The notes under the pieces: generated by a model
Database searches by the model: none
What the model saw: the letters and a program-made list of their open reading frames with translations, nothing else
What the model was told of the DNA's origin: nothing
In this document: one piece after another, positions 19,701 to 28,350 of the stretch
How positions within the stretch are numbered: position 1 is the first letter of the stretch
How the letters are laid out: every line of letters begins with the position of its first letter
Origin: Echinarachnius parma
Lineage: Eukaryota > Echinodermata > Echinoidea > Clypeasteroida > Echinarachniidae
Direction: 5' to 3'
NCBI GenBank assembly: GCA_037951105.1
Contig: JBAMJV010001372.1
Location: 62,001 to 126,000, forward strand
DNA: 64,000 nt
Position numbers and translations under genes: made by a program

Positions 19701-21715
19701 ATGATTTTTTAATTTTTTTACAATATGTGGGTGTTTGCTATTAAAGGATTCAGCTTAAATGGATTAGCAAATTTGCATCTAAATTATCACAATCACATGA
19801 TTCTACACCTATGTAATAAACAGATTTTAGGTAAGGTTTATAAAAACAAGGTTGTGGTGTGAAGAATTTGTTTGAATTGAGTGGCATTACGGCTTTATGT
19901 GACCTTATGATTTGTTTTGGGGTGATGCTGCTATGTACAGGGTTTGGTTTTTAAAAATTGATGTTTGTCTCTTAACCAGTTTTTATGCCTCCGCCAACGT
20001 AGTGGCCGGAGGCATTATGTTTTCGGGTTGTCCGTCCGTCCGTCCATCCGTACGTACAATACGTCCGTCTGTACATACGTCCGTCCGTCCGTACGTACGT
20101 CCCGTTTTCGTTCTCGCAATATCTCAAGAACCGGTTGACTGATCGATTTCAAACTTGGTATGAGTGTACATATTGGGGTGACAATGATCTGATTAGATTT
20201 TAGGGGTCATGAGGTCAAAGGTCAAGGTCACAGGACTCAATATATATGCAAAAATGCCTCGTTCTCGCGATTTCTGAACAACCGATTGACGGATCAATTT
20301 CAAACTTGGCTTGAGTGTACATATTGGGGTGACAATGATCTGATTAGATTTTGGGGTTCATGAGGTCAAAGGTCAAGGTCACAGGACTCAATATATGTGC
20401 AAAAATGCTTTTTTCTCATGATATCTCAAGAACCGGTTAACAGATCAATTTCAAACTTGGTATGAGTGTACATATTGGGGTGGCAATGATCTGCTTAGAT
20501 TTTGGGTTCATGAGGTCAAAGGTCAAGGTCGCAGGGCTCAATATATATGCAAAAATGGCTTGTAATGGCAAAATTTCAAGAACTGAATGTCAGATTTCAA
20601 TCTAAATTGGTACCTGAATGTTTCTTTGGGAGCCAATGTAGCCATCAAAGTTTGGGGTCATATGGTCAAGGTCACGGGTCGAAATATATGAAAAAAAAAA
20701 AAAAAATTAATTCAGTGCACGTTAATTTGGGCTTGATATTGAAATCGCGTGATAGCGGAGGCATAATTTTCGACTGCGCGCAGTCGAATATCCATCTAGT
20801 TTTGGTGTGTGTTTTGTGTAATGGCAGTTGCAGTTGCAATCTGGAAATTTGGGGGATACATCACAAAACGACCGTTATGTCGCTCAGATAGTTTCTCTGT
20901 TATTAGCTAAAATATCAAATTTGGTTTAAAATATGAAATTTAGGATTGTTGTATTTTCTGAATGAAGGTAACCTAATCTGCCTTCTGTGAAATTTTGATC
21001 GTCAGAAATTTTGTTTAAATATTTTTTTTCATTGAATAAAATTATCAGATATACAGCACTTGAATGGACGACAATCATTGAAGTGGCTCATTTCTCCTTT
21101 GTTTTAAAACTGCTTCAGCCATTTTCCAAATCTTTGGCGCTAATTTTCAGAGGGTTTGCCTTGTCTGAATATGACAAATTATATACCATTTTAAAGGTAA
21201 TGAAGTCTACTGTATTATCATGTGAAAATCAGAATAATGATTTTCCCCAACTTATTGGTCGTTTTGTGGTGTAAGGTCACATTTGTGTCGTGTGTTTGAT
21301 CGGACTTTTCTAATCCTTCACTTTCAACTTTGGTTTCCTCCCTGTTTAAATGCAAATGATTTGAATGATTGTAATGAATGATTTCTCTTGTTTTTTCACA
21401 GGCAATCGGTTCACGATACTGAGCTCTGGGGAGCTGATTGGGCTGAGTCACCTTCCAAGTTCCCCCACGAACCCGCTGAGTTCCAACTACCATGACGACG
21501 CCACGATCATCGGAGAGATGCCCACGAGTGCCGGCCATCGTGGCACGAGCGTGACGTTTGCGAGCGACAACGCGCCCAATCAGCGTAGTCGCAGCCACCT
21601 GTCCCACGATCGCTCGTCGTCCGTGGCGAGCAGACAACACAAACATTTGAGTCAGCCTTCGACGGCCAGGAGCGCGATGTCGAATAGATCTATGGGGGAA
21701 ATGTCCTTCACGTGA
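6080..21715 (+). CDS. ANKAR: ANKAR, ankyrin and armadillo repeat-containing protein (3' seven exons)
   Basis: Seven exons (6080-7713, 8061-8305, 8938-9094, 14189-14336, 15116-15235, 15611-15681, 21402-21715) join in phase to 895 codons plus TGA. All introns are GT-AG. Residues about 22-116 hold ankyrin repeats (DEHGWSHIHHAAHHGY, TPLLLAVESGKLDTVECLV, then a weaker one). Roughly residues 135-700 are armadillo-type helical repeats (blocks such as GAVPALVKLWQ, GGVIPLMQLLK). The last exon is Ser-rich and probably disordered. The human protein is about 1434 aa, so about 500 N-terminal residues are missing; exon 1 here starts mid-codon after an acceptor. The family is a repeat scaffold with no known enzyme activity, and its role is poorly defined. 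Exons 3 and 4 are flanked by partial tandem copies. Orthology is strong from domain order and C-terminal motifs such as SYNHKAERQLLNR. Confidence 0.88.
7714..8060 (+). other. ANKAR intron, nothing recognisable
   Basis: A short AT-rich intron. In-frame stop codons follow the donor. No repeat seen. Confidence 0.7.
8061..8305 (+). CDS. ANKAR: ANKAR exon b
   Basis: The acceptor is GAACCGCAG and the donor CAG|GTAACT. It completes the split Gly codon, giving GNTDVMTDISENVDF and a following armadillo segment (SGGIRYNSFVPFLEANDEF). It ends in phase 0. Confidence 0.88.
8306..8746 (+). other. ANKAR intron, nothing recognisable
   Basis: AT-rich sequence with no repeat family found. It runs up to the partial copy of the next exon. 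Confidence 0.6.
8747..8870 (+). pseudogene. Partial upstream copy of ANKAR exon c
   Basis: From the AG at 8761-8762 onward it repeats the 5' part of the exon at 8938. The translation stays in frame for about 30 codons (VVILAGIIPDEHQ, then SAIGIKLLVDLL) and then diverges into intron-like sequence without a donor. The offset from the real exon is 175 bp. Confidence 0.8.
8938..9094 (+). CDS. ANKAR: ANKAR exon c
   Basis: The acceptor is TTTTAATGCCAG and the donor GCAG|GTAACA. It encodes VVVLARIIPDEDQ through RLAHTRA with one base left over. The diverging 3' half, absent from the upstream copy, shows this is the functional exon. Confidence 0.87.
9160..9400 (-). repeat. SINE-like fragment
   Basis: The block GGTTTGAACCCATGACCTCCC at about 9355-9376 looks like the reverse complement of a tRNA B box with its T-arm. 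Surroundings are degenerate. No complete element boundary was found. Confidence 0.35.
10040..10325 (-). repeat. SINE-like repeat, family G
   Basis: It shares the order AGCGCTTTACAATGATATT, TTACCC, GTGCACC, CCCTGGGGAGCATTCC and ACACCTGGGTAGAGAGCAGC with copies at 23373-23670 and (opposite strand) 46080-46290 and 63830-63930. The TAATAATAATAT run at its start is the tail. Confidence 0.65.
10558..10742 (+). mobile_element. TA-flanked MITE, family E (pogo/Tc1-like)
   Basis: TA at 10556-10557 and 10743-10744 flank terminal inverted repeats CAGTCAAACCTGT / CAATCAAACTTGT followed by a shared GTGGCCACC / GTGACCACC. Related copies lie at 18741-18919 and 28206-28350. Confidence 0.8.
10745..12184. mobile_element. 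TA-flanked fold-back element, 1.44 kb
   Basis: The ends are CCGTGCGTCCCAAAA and its inverse, with TA at 10743-10744 (shared with the previous element) and 12185-12186. The left arm, about 10745-11185, pairs with about 11525-11950. The outermost ~230 bp of the right arm occurs twice in tandem (11730-11950 and 11955-12184). The middle holds a CT-rich run (11263-11285) and ATCA-rich sequence. No transposase; the open frames inside are by-products of the palindrome. Confidence 0.85.
12230..13506. mobile_element. hAT-like non-autonomous element
   Basis: The terminal inverted repeats are TAAGGCTGAGTC, flanked by exact 8-bp direct repeats GTATATAC at 12222-12229 and 13507-13514. An 8-bp duplication and a TAAGG-type end fit the hAT superfamily. 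Subterminal repeats carry CCGGGTCCCGAT motifs in both orientations. A long internal palindrome occupies about 12643-13085. No intact transposase frame. A shorter copy lies at 44467-44920. Confidence 0.88.
13611..14110 (+). pseudogene. Three partial copies of ANKAR exon d, 5' half
   Basis: Each copy keeps a CCCTAG or TCCTAG acceptor and the exon's 5' half: starts at 13611, 13808 and 13972. The second reads in frame (VPAALVSIKSVDI) until TAA after about 24 codons. The third reads in frame past the homologous part. The first is more decayed. Spacings to the next copy are 197, 164 and 217 bp. None has a donor. Confidence 0.82.
14189..14336 (+). CDS. ANKAR: ANKAR exon d
   Basis: The acceptor is GTACCCAG and the donor AACAG|GTATGT. 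It encodes GVPSALVSIKSVDIM and ends in SYNHKAERQLLNR with two bases carried over. It is the only copy holding both halves with both splice sites. The flanks have three 5'-half copies upstream and three 3'-half copies downstream. Confidence 0.88.
14470..14965 (+). pseudogene. Three partial copies of ANKAR exon d, 3' half
   Basis: Segments at about 14470-14543, 14681-14735 and 14911-14965 repeat the exon's 3' half. The first two keep the donor (TAG|GTATGA and CAG|GTATGA). The third is badly decayed. The first has an extra T in the SYNH region that breaks the frame. Confidence 0.8.
15116..15235 (+). CDS. ANKAR: ANKAR exon e
   Basis: The acceptor is GCATTTATAG and the donor TTGA|GTAAGT. It encodes CRLDPYLFKVLRYYTQNYK, then FLEAWKHYQHIGLPPI, a characteristic end of the family's conserved region. 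Confidence 0.88.
15236..15610 (+). other. ANKAR intron
   Basis: No defined repeat boundaries. Diverged sequence with a CCAAG acceptor at its 3' end. Confidence 0.6.
15611..15681 (+). CDS. ANKAR: ANKAR exon f
   Basis: The acceptor is CTTCCCAAG and the donor ATG|GTAAGA. It completes an Asp codon and encodes SAQKPCLVGKKNIPFLSNIK, then NPN. One base carries into the last exon. Confidence 0.82.
16055..16085. repeat. Poly-C tract
   Basis: A run of C followed by A-rich sequence just before the TA-flanked element at 16113. Confidence 0.8.
16113..16900. mobile_element. TA-flanked pogo/Tigger-like element
   Basis: TA at 16111-16112 and 16901-16902 flank inverted repeats CAGTCAACTTCGCGTAAGTC and CAGTCAACTCCGCGTAAGTC. 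The motif CGACTTACG and its inverse recur inside both ends. There is no transposase; the 139-codon frame within is not recognisable. Confidence 0.85.
16903..17302. other. AT-rich intron sequence with a short AAT-type repeat
   Basis: A TAATAA run at about 16919-16940; nothing else seen. Confidence 0.5.
17303..17466. repeat. Palindrome, arms about 75 bp
   Basis: ACAACTAACGAATG... CTATTACCGAGGTGGGCTC on the left pairs with GAGCCCACCGAGGTAATAG ... CATTCGTTAGTTGT on the right, with an inner ATTACCC / GGGTAAT pair. It is probably a small fold-back element. Confidence 0.75.
17580..17970. other. CpG-rich stretch in the last ANKAR intron
   Basis: Dense CG dinucleotides (for example GTGCGCACCAACGCGC and GATTGCGCGGGGATTGCGCG) contrast with AT-rich flanks. 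No open frame of note and no element ends found. It could be a GC-rich insertion or a regulatory island. Confidence 0.35.
18494..18657. mobile_element. Palindromic MITE, family F
   Basis: The inverted ends are GGCCCCGTTGCAGAAAGAG, with matching ACAATCGATTGTAA / TTAC.ATCAATTGT sequence inside. Copies lie at 25043-25205 and 61145-61714. Confidence 0.8.
18741..18919 (+). mobile_element. TA-flanked MITE, family E
   Basis: TA at 18739-18740 and 18920-18921. The left end CAGTCAAACCTGTGAAAAT and inverted right end GCCAAACCCGTCTTAGCAGCC match the element at 10558-10742. Confidence 0.75.
19072..19345 (+). mobile_element. Truncated family C MITE
   Basis: It shares GGGAACCAACACCCA, AATAATATTCTTAT and the TTTAGTAGTCCATTCC block with the full copies at 31282-31716 and 62896-63326. 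The right end is not found. Confidence 0.6.
19985..20810 (+). repeat. GGAGGCAT repeat with internal ~125-bp tandem units
   Basis: It starts with the hairpin ATGCCTCCGCCAACG...GGCCGGAGGCATTATG and a TCCGTCCG-rich stretch. Then come about four units, each with ATATCTCAAGAACCG, CAAACTTGGTATGAGTGTAC, GACAATGATCTG and TCAAAGGTCAAGGTCAC. It ends GCGGAGGCATAAT followed by an 18-bp perfect palindrome, TCGACTGCGCGCAGTCGA, at 20770-20787. It is a well-dispersed animal repeat type. A small relic with the same hairpin lies at 56115-56152. Confidence 0.75.
20811..21401 (+). other. End of last ANKAR intron
   Basis: AT-rich, no repeat or exon seen. It ends with TTGTTTTTTCACAG, a strong acceptor. Confidence 0.6.
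21402..21715 (+). CDS. ANKAR: ANKAR last exon
   Basis: It completes a Gly codon and encodes NRFTILSSGELIGLSHL, then a Ser-, His- and Arg-rich tail ending GEMSFT and TGA at 21713-21715. The tail has no helical repeats and is likely disordered. A Ser/Arg-rich stretch (RSRSHLSHDRSSS) could be phosphorylated; this is inference. Confidence 0.85.
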
Positions 21716-22575
21716 TGTCAGACCTTCTCTTTAATATAGAGTCTTGAAGTTATGATATCACATTATTTTGCTGTGGCATATAGTAATGGTTCAAAGTGAT
21801 TTGTCCTATGGTATGGGCTTTTGAAAGTGCATGGTCGATTGCCTTCTTATGAACCCCTGGGTGATGCATTTGTGGCTTCCTTGGCTTGACGTTGTTTAGA
21901 ACCACTACTTGTGATGATTTATATATAGCTGCAAGTCGCATATAAATGTACGGTACTCAATAGCTTGCCACTTGGAATATTTGTTAGGAGGAAAGTGTTT
22001 CATGAAGGGCCAATCAGCTAGGATATAGCACAAACACTCTATATTTGGCATTTATCTGTCAGCTTCCAATGACCTTCCAATCATTTCAGTTTGGCCTGAT
22101 GAAAGCATTTTTCATAATGGCCATATAGGCCCATATTACGTTATGGGAATTTCGCTTTTAGAAATAACTTGGCATGGTTATATGTAACAGGATGACAGCC
22201 ATGTACCCTGGTCCAGCTGTGAATTGAATGAAAGCGTACTGGTTAGGGATTAGTGTTTGAACTATGATAGATGCATGTTAAAACCAGTACAACTTCATTG
22301 TATATAATGCCTCTCATTAATAATATGAATGCGAGAAAGATAATCATTTGTTTTCCAATCGTAACATTGTAAGCTATTCGCAACATTTTCCCCAAACTTG
22401 TTCTGGGAGCGGGGGCCCGATTACGGACCAGCGACATTTTCCTATGGTCATTAGCATCATTGGCTCCAACTCAGCGAGTCAATATGCTAGAAAAACCCAA
22501 CACTGAAAAGAACCTAGCAGACCACTCAAACATCCCTTACTCATTCAACTATAAAGGAGGTAACCAAGCTGTCCA
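21716..22575 (+). other. Probable ANKAR 3' untranslated and downstream sequence
   Basis: No open frame of note and no AATAAA close to the stop. The first canonical AATAAA I see downstream is near 23768. The transcript end is therefore not fixed. Confidence 0.4.
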
Positions 22576-22873
22576 AGCATATTTAGAGAGATCAGTGGAA
22601 CTAGGTCTGGTCCTAGGTTATAATCAAGCACATCTAGAGATCAGTGGATCTAGGTCTGGTCCTGGGTCATGATCAAGCACATCTAGAGATCAGTGGAACT
22701 ATAGGTATGGTCCTGGGTCATGATCAAGCACATCTAGAGATCAGTGGATCTAGGTCTGGTCCTGGGTCATGATCAAGCACATCTAGAGATCAGTGGATCT
22801 AGGTCTGGTCCTGGGTTATGATCAAGCACATCTAGAGATCAGTGGAACTATAGGTCTGGTCCTGGGTCATGGT
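22576..22873 (+). repeat. Minisatellite, unit about 49-51 bp, six copies
   Basis: Each unit holds AGCACATCTAGAGATCAGTGG, then ATCTAGGTCTGGTCCTGGG and TCATGATCA. Alternate units carry GGATCTAGG or GGAACTATAGG, suggesting a higher-order pattern. Confidence 0.9.
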
Positions 22874-23372
22874 TGTGCTCTCACCCCCCAGAAAGCAATG
22901 TAATAGTAGTGACAAACTATGAACCGACTTTAGTAGTATTTGTGTACTATGTACATTTTATTTTCACCATTAATTATGTGCATGTTCCCTTCTGGGCTTC
23001 CCCGAGGCATGTATGGGTTTATATTTTACAAGATGTAAATATGTACAAGAACTTATCATTTTCCATATATTCATACCAATTCTATTGTTTGAATACTCAT
23101 GTCTTTCATTTACATTTATACTTTATGTTTCTATGCAATAGCCAGTTGTATGTATTCCAATACTTATAGAAACTCTATTTTCTGTGCTCTTTTTCATTTA
23201 AATTATATCACTTGTTACTCTGATTAGATGTAGAAGGACGTTGCGTTATTTAACACAAAAGAAACCCACAATTATTGGAAGGGTCGTAATTTGTATTGTT
23301 TTATGTTATATCTATATGAATATTTAAATTTTTGTAAGATTTTCAAGTTTAATGAGCATGTGGCCTTCCATT
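22874..23372. other. Non-coding AT-rich stretch
   Basis: Nothing recognisable; frames here look like chance. Confidence 0.5.
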
Positions 23373-23670
23373 TAATATAGTGCCTATTGATAATCTAAGC
23401 GCTTTACAATAATATTATTACCCCGGTCATCGGATATATACTGCAATCAATCCAGCACACAACGTGCACGTTTCCACTCCCTTGGGAGCATTCCAGCCAG
23501 GCCACCTTGTAGGTGCACACAATGCTAAGGAACTACGTTCCATCCTTCCGGGTGCCCAAATGTGGATAAATTTTCTTGCTGAAGGACAAACACAATGGGC
23601 TTACTCTGGGTTAGAACTCGGGACCTCGCGATTGGAAGGCACGCGCTCTACCAATCTTGCCACATCACAA
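23373..23670 (-). repeat. tRNA-derived SINE, family G
   Basis: Read on the minus strand, the head near 23668 down to 23608 gives an A-box-like TGGCAAGATTGGTAGAGC and a B-box-like GAGTTCTAACCC, the layout of a tRNA-derived promoter. The tail region (AGCGCTTTACAATAATATT at 23397-23415) matches 10076-10094. Confidence 0.65.
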
Positions 23671-23854
23671 CCACTCATGTATTATGAAGCAAAAGGATTA
23701 TTGAAAAGTTGGTGAAAAGAAATAGAAGTACATGATGTGCATGTATACTTGTATATGGCAATAATTGAAATAAACTCTTTCCACTGTGGTCCTATTGGGC
23801 AAATGAAATTAAAAAGACAGCAATTTTTAGTGGCCAACAAATATACTAGGTGGA

Positions 23855-23955
23855 CCCCATCCCCCCCCCCCCAAAAAAAAATAAAATAAAGGGGGGGGGG
23901 GGGGGGTTGCCGGTAAGTTAAATTACATACTCTTGTTTTGGGGGGGGGGGGCACA
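23855..23955. repeat. Poly-C and poly-G tracts
   Basis: A C run, an A-rich gap, then two G runs (about 23891-23906 and 23940-23950). G-quadruplex forming potential is likely. Confidence 0.75.
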
Positions 23956-25042
23956 GTCCAGCTGGCCAGTGTAACTGTTTGAGCCCTATGTGTGTTATTC
24001 TTTTGGGTCAAATATCTTCATCTCTATGTGTTCTTGGGTTGTTTTCCTACTCTATACAACAAATAATTGCAAGTTTTCATGGCCTGACTAAAAGTAGTTG
24101 TACAATAGATTTTGAATATTATCTTCTTATTATCAAACTTAATTACTCATAGCTTCCATTTGTCTCTTGTACCTTTGTTGTCTGGTAACAGAAGAATGAA
24201 ATGGGTTTTGATTTACAAATGTCTTCCTAATTATGGAGATATTTATGAATTGATTAGTCGATAAAATCTGACATTATTTTCATATTTTCACTAGGTAAAC
24301 AGTGTTTTCTCTTATGAAACTGTCACACATGATTCAGAAGAATCTTACAATGATTAAGATTGAAGTCTCAAATGTCACATTTTGAAAGATCTTATGAAGT
24401 TAAAGGATCCTTTAAATCTTGAGTAGTTGATGATGTTGACTTGTGTGCAAAAAAGTTAGATGGTATTGGTATATAGATCTACAAATGCTTGTTTGTGCTG
24501 GTCATAGAATATACATTTCAGATGAGTTATATTTATATGGCTCATAGTCAAATGCAGAATTTATGTTTGAAACTGATGAATTATATACAGGGTGTTTAAA
24601 GATGAATGTCTTTGTACTTGTAGAAAGTTATTTAAATACCCTTTTTTGTGTTAAATGCTTGATCTGTATGATGGAAAATTAAAACAAAAAACATCTAGTG
24701 TAAGATTCTTGTAAAAGGTACAGTGTCGTATTTAAAACTAGTCAAAACCCAACTGTATACATTTGGTATTCAGAAATGTTTAGCTTTCTTTTGAAATGTT
24801 TGAAGTGAATTTCATTTCCAGTCTTGATATAATGTCATGCTTATATTATACTTCCAAATATTCATCAGCAATAAATACTACAGTTGATACAAATGATGGT
24901 TACCACTTACCAGTATGTAATTTACCAATTGTAGCTGATAAACAGCATACTTGAAAGAATGCTTCTAATTGTTTACTTGCGTAAATATGAAGATGATTTG
25001 TGTTAGTAGTAGCTTGGTCAAATATGTTTATCTGACCAGGCC
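23956..25042. other. Non-coding, with a dispersed repeat at 24185-24420
   Basis: 24185-24420 matches 54308-54590 in order (AACAGAAGAATGAAATGGG, AAATGTCTTCCT, GGTAAACAGTGTT) and in part 288-430. The remainder shows nothing recognisable. Confidence 0.55.
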
Positions 25043-25205
25043 GGCCCCGTTGCAGAAAGAGAAAAAATCAATTGTAAGTTGCAATTAATGGCAAGTCAAA
25101 AAATGTTCGCATTTCAACCAATCAGATTTGCGCACTTAGTCACATGGTCTGACTTACAATTAATTGTAACTAACAATCGATTGTATCTCTTTCTGCAATG
25201 GGGCC
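25043..25205. mobile_element. Palindromic MITE, family F
   Basis: Ends GGCCCCGTTGCAGAAAGAG and CTCTTTCTGCAATGGGGCC; interior as in 18494-18657. Confidence 0.8.
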
Positions 25206-25710
25206 CAGGTTTATCAATATGTTAATGAACTATGAAAAAGAGTTTGAAAATTGAGGAAGGGGTGAATTTCTAAACTTTGAAAAGAACTATAACCTCCTCA
25301 GCATGCCATATAATATTACTGCATTTGTAAATTTGTTGAACTTTCTAATAGCTAGGGAAAACCTGGTATGAATGAGAACCTCATAAACATTCCATAGTAC
25401 TTCCATTTATGTGGTGAATATGAAAACCTAGTTTAAATTTGAATGCCAGTGTTGAATCTCTTGGCTGGAAAAAAGTTTCTCCGTTTTATTTTATCTCTTT
25501 GTAAATAATAATTTATAATGACTGCAGTGATTTCATAGAATGTTATTTTCCTGAAATAAATTCCCAGGATCCATCTATTGTATTGTATTTTAGAAGTTGT
25601 TATAGTTTCCATTTGTATGTTTGTGTATCTATTTCTTCGGGATCGAGAAAGGAGGGGGCCCCGTTGGGTCTTTGATCCTTATTAAAGTAAATTATTTAAT
25701 TTGTATAATC

Positions 25711-25741
<31 letters not shown>

Positions 25742-25838
25742 GGGGGGGGGGGGGGGGATGATTTTGGGGCTCTAGGGTTCTCAATATGAAAAAGGCTCTC
25801 TTATTTGCCAGAATACCATATCATATATCTATACTATA
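25206..25838. other. Non-coding, with poly-T/poly-G run
   Basis: A T run then a G run at about 25711-25757; otherwise nothing recognisable. Confidence 0.6.
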
Positions 25839-26372
25839 CAGGGTGGCCCCCAAAAACCGGAACGGGGCACTTCCCAAAATATAGCAACATAATGATTATG
25901 TCCATCGGATAGGGTGTCTTTCCAATGAAAAACGATACCAAGATCAGTCATTTTGGTCGTGTAGTTTTTGTTTTAGTGCGCTCTGAGTGACACCATGTCG
26001 GGTTCCCTTTTTTGTCAATTTTTACCAAGTCGGTGCCTGATAAACCGCACTTACTGCCTGTCATAGCATCCGAACAACGAGCAATAGAATACGTGCGCTA
26101 TTGTTAGTGTGCATTCAGCCGTGTGCCGAGTGAATGGGAATGGTTGCTCGACGCTATGACGAGCACAAAGTGCGATTCATCAGGCACTGACTTGACAAAA
26201 ATGGGAACCCGACATGGTGTTACTCAGAGCGCCCTAAAACAAAAACTACACAACCAAAAATACTGATCTTTGTATCATTTTTCATTGGAAAAGACACCCT
26301 ATCCGATGAACATAATAGTTGTGTTACTTTATTTTGGGAAGTGCCCCGTTCCGTTTTGTTTGGGCCACCCTG
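25839..26372. mobile_element. TA-flanked palindromic element
   Basis: TA at 25837-25838 and 26373-26374. The inverted ends are CAGGGTGGCCC and, further in, GGAACGGGGCACTTCCCAAA. The arms continue to about 26050/26160 (GTCGGGTTCCC, GTCGGTGCCTGAT and inverses), so the whole 534 bp folds back. Mariner/Tc1-type target; no transposase. Confidence 0.85.
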
Positions 26373-27114
26373 TATATGCCCGAGCACATGGAACCATAGC
26401 ATCCCAAGTATGAACTTGCCCATATATGCATAAATCAGTGGCGTAGCTGGGGGAGGGGGGGATTTATACATGCCCCTAATATTGTGACATAACATTAAAT
26501 ATCATTTTTAAAAAACTATTAAAAAAAACAAGATTTACATCGAGTGTGCCCAAAAATAATTTGCGTGCCCCACCCCCTAAATCTGACCGCCTACACCACT
26601 GGCCTAAATAATATGGGTTGCATGTTCAGGTCACTTCCCTTTGTACACAAAGACAAATTATTTTTTAACCCATTCACGACTAGTTGATTTATGTATAATA
26701 TGCATCATTTGTTTCAGTTGTATAGTTATAACAGCAAACTAAACATGCATGCACTATCTAGAAGCATCTCATACAGTTAAAGGGATCTAGTAGCATTGTC
26801 AAATATCAAAATCAACAAAACTGAACATACTCGTTTCCCCACCTATTTACTTTTATGTTCTCCACACATTAAAACACAATTTCATGCAAATATTTCCAAC
26901 ATTGCTTCTGTGAGAATCAGTCAAATTCACTCGCAGTACAGGCTTATCCCATTCAATCCCGTACAGCATGGAGGCTGCCATTATATTTTTCGAAACCAGG
27001 ATTTTGAATCGTTTGCGCTAGAATGTGATGTCAATGACCCCCAAAATAAGCTCTGCCTCTTTTTGTTGCCTCACGTTTTGCCTTTTGTTTGTACACAAAA
27101 CCCGTTATTTTTTC
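26373..27114. other. Non-coding, with a family B end fragment
   Basis: TTAAAGGGATCTAGTAGC at 26778-26795 matches the left end of family B; the rest is not alignable by eye. Confidence 0.45.
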
Positions 27115-27420
27115 CGGGGGTGGAGGGGGGGGGGGGGGGTTTGGGGGGGTGTTTCACAAAGATCCTAAGTTCCCTAAGTTGGACTTAAAATTATGGAAAG
27201 CCATTTGTTTCTTTGTAAAATTGTTAAACTAGTTCTTTAAACAGGCCTACAGTTTTGATAACAATCATTAACATTTGCTTTTATTATTAAAGAGACTTCA
27301 ATTTATTGATGGGAAGTTTTGTGGAAAGTTTCAAAAATTCTCATTCAGGCTCTAATGGCTTTCCATAATTCTAAGTCCAACTTAGTGCCAAGTTTGACTT
27401 GGGATCTTTGTGAAACCTCA

Positions 27421-27451
<31 letters not shown>

Positions 27452-27455
27452 CGGA
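27115..27455. mobile_element. Fold-back element with poly-G and poly-C ends
   Basis: The left side runs CCGGGGG, a long G run, then GTTTCACAAAGATCCTAAGT. The right side mirrors it: ACTTGGGATCTTTGTGAAAC, a long C run, then CCCTCCCGG. Inner blocks GGACTTAAAATTATGGAAAGCC and GGCTTTCCATAATTCTAAGTCC pair too. Confidence 0.75.
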
Positions 27456-28205
27456 ATTGATGTCACATTCGAACAATTTAAAATCAGGATCTCCTCTTGC
27501 TCAAAGGACCAGTGTTGGACATTGTTGCGAGAAATTGTGTTTAAATGTGTAGAGAATATAATCAAAAGTAAACTGAAGGTAGGGAAACCTCTCACTTTAA
27601 ACGTTTTGAAAAGTCGCTCATAACTGAGTAAATGCACAATGCAGAAGTATAAAATAAGATAAATTCAAATTCTTTTTATTTCCAATTCTTTGCATAAAAC
27701 CATATATCACAAAGGTGATTAACACTTTCCACGCACTCTACATTTAATTGAAACTTGCTTGAATACTATAATTTATTTTAACTTCAGTATTTAAAAAGCA
27801 ATTGCTTTTTAAGTAAAATGCCCACAATCATATCAATCAATGTTGAACATAATGATATATAATCATGTATAATGGTCAATATATTTACATCATTTTTTGT
27901 CTTCAGTTGCAAAAATTATATAAGTTCCATGAATTCCCTCATATATAAATCTCCCACGACATTCCAAATAATCAAACCTTTTAAATGTACAAATAAATCA
28001 TACAAAAGAGAACATAATTTCATTATGCCCAAATTAATCTACCCTTTTAGAAAGTTATTTGTGTAAACTAAAGTGTAATATATACTAATATGTTGCACAA
28101 TTTCAGCTGACAGATAATAAGTTTACATAGGACTATTAAAAGGGCAAGACATTTGTGTACAGTGTGTACTATGCAGCGTGCTCCTGACTTTTGTGTGTAC
28201 ATGCA
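27456..28205. other. Non-coding AT-rich stretch
   Basis: No element ends or exon signals recognised. Confidence 0.5.
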
Positions 28206-28350
28206 GTCGAACCTGTTTATAGTGACCATCATGGGGAAACAAGTTAAGTGGCCCCTACAGACAGGTTTCATAACACTGCATCTCTTTTCAAGGTATCCAT
28301 TATACAGCGGCCACTGTAGGCAGGTGGCTACCATAGACAGGTGACAGCTA
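28206..28350 (+). mobile_element. Family E MITE, diverged copy
   Basis: CAGTCGAACCTGTTTATAGTG at the left, and CACTGTAGGCAGGTGGCTACC and GACAGGTGACAGCTA toward the right, match 18741-18919. Confidence 0.65.

Noticed and set aside
21218..21646. 142-codon minus-strand frame
   Set aside because: It is antisense to the last ANKAR exon and runs into intron sequence.
22576..22873. Regular direct repeats considered as a CRISPR array
   Set aside because: The repeats are contiguous with no unique spacers, there are no cas genes, and the window is eukaryotic.
23608..23670. Possible tRNA gene on the minus strand
   Set aside because: The A and B boxes are recognisable but the cloverleaf is imperfect and it is joined to a SINE body; it is better called SINE head.
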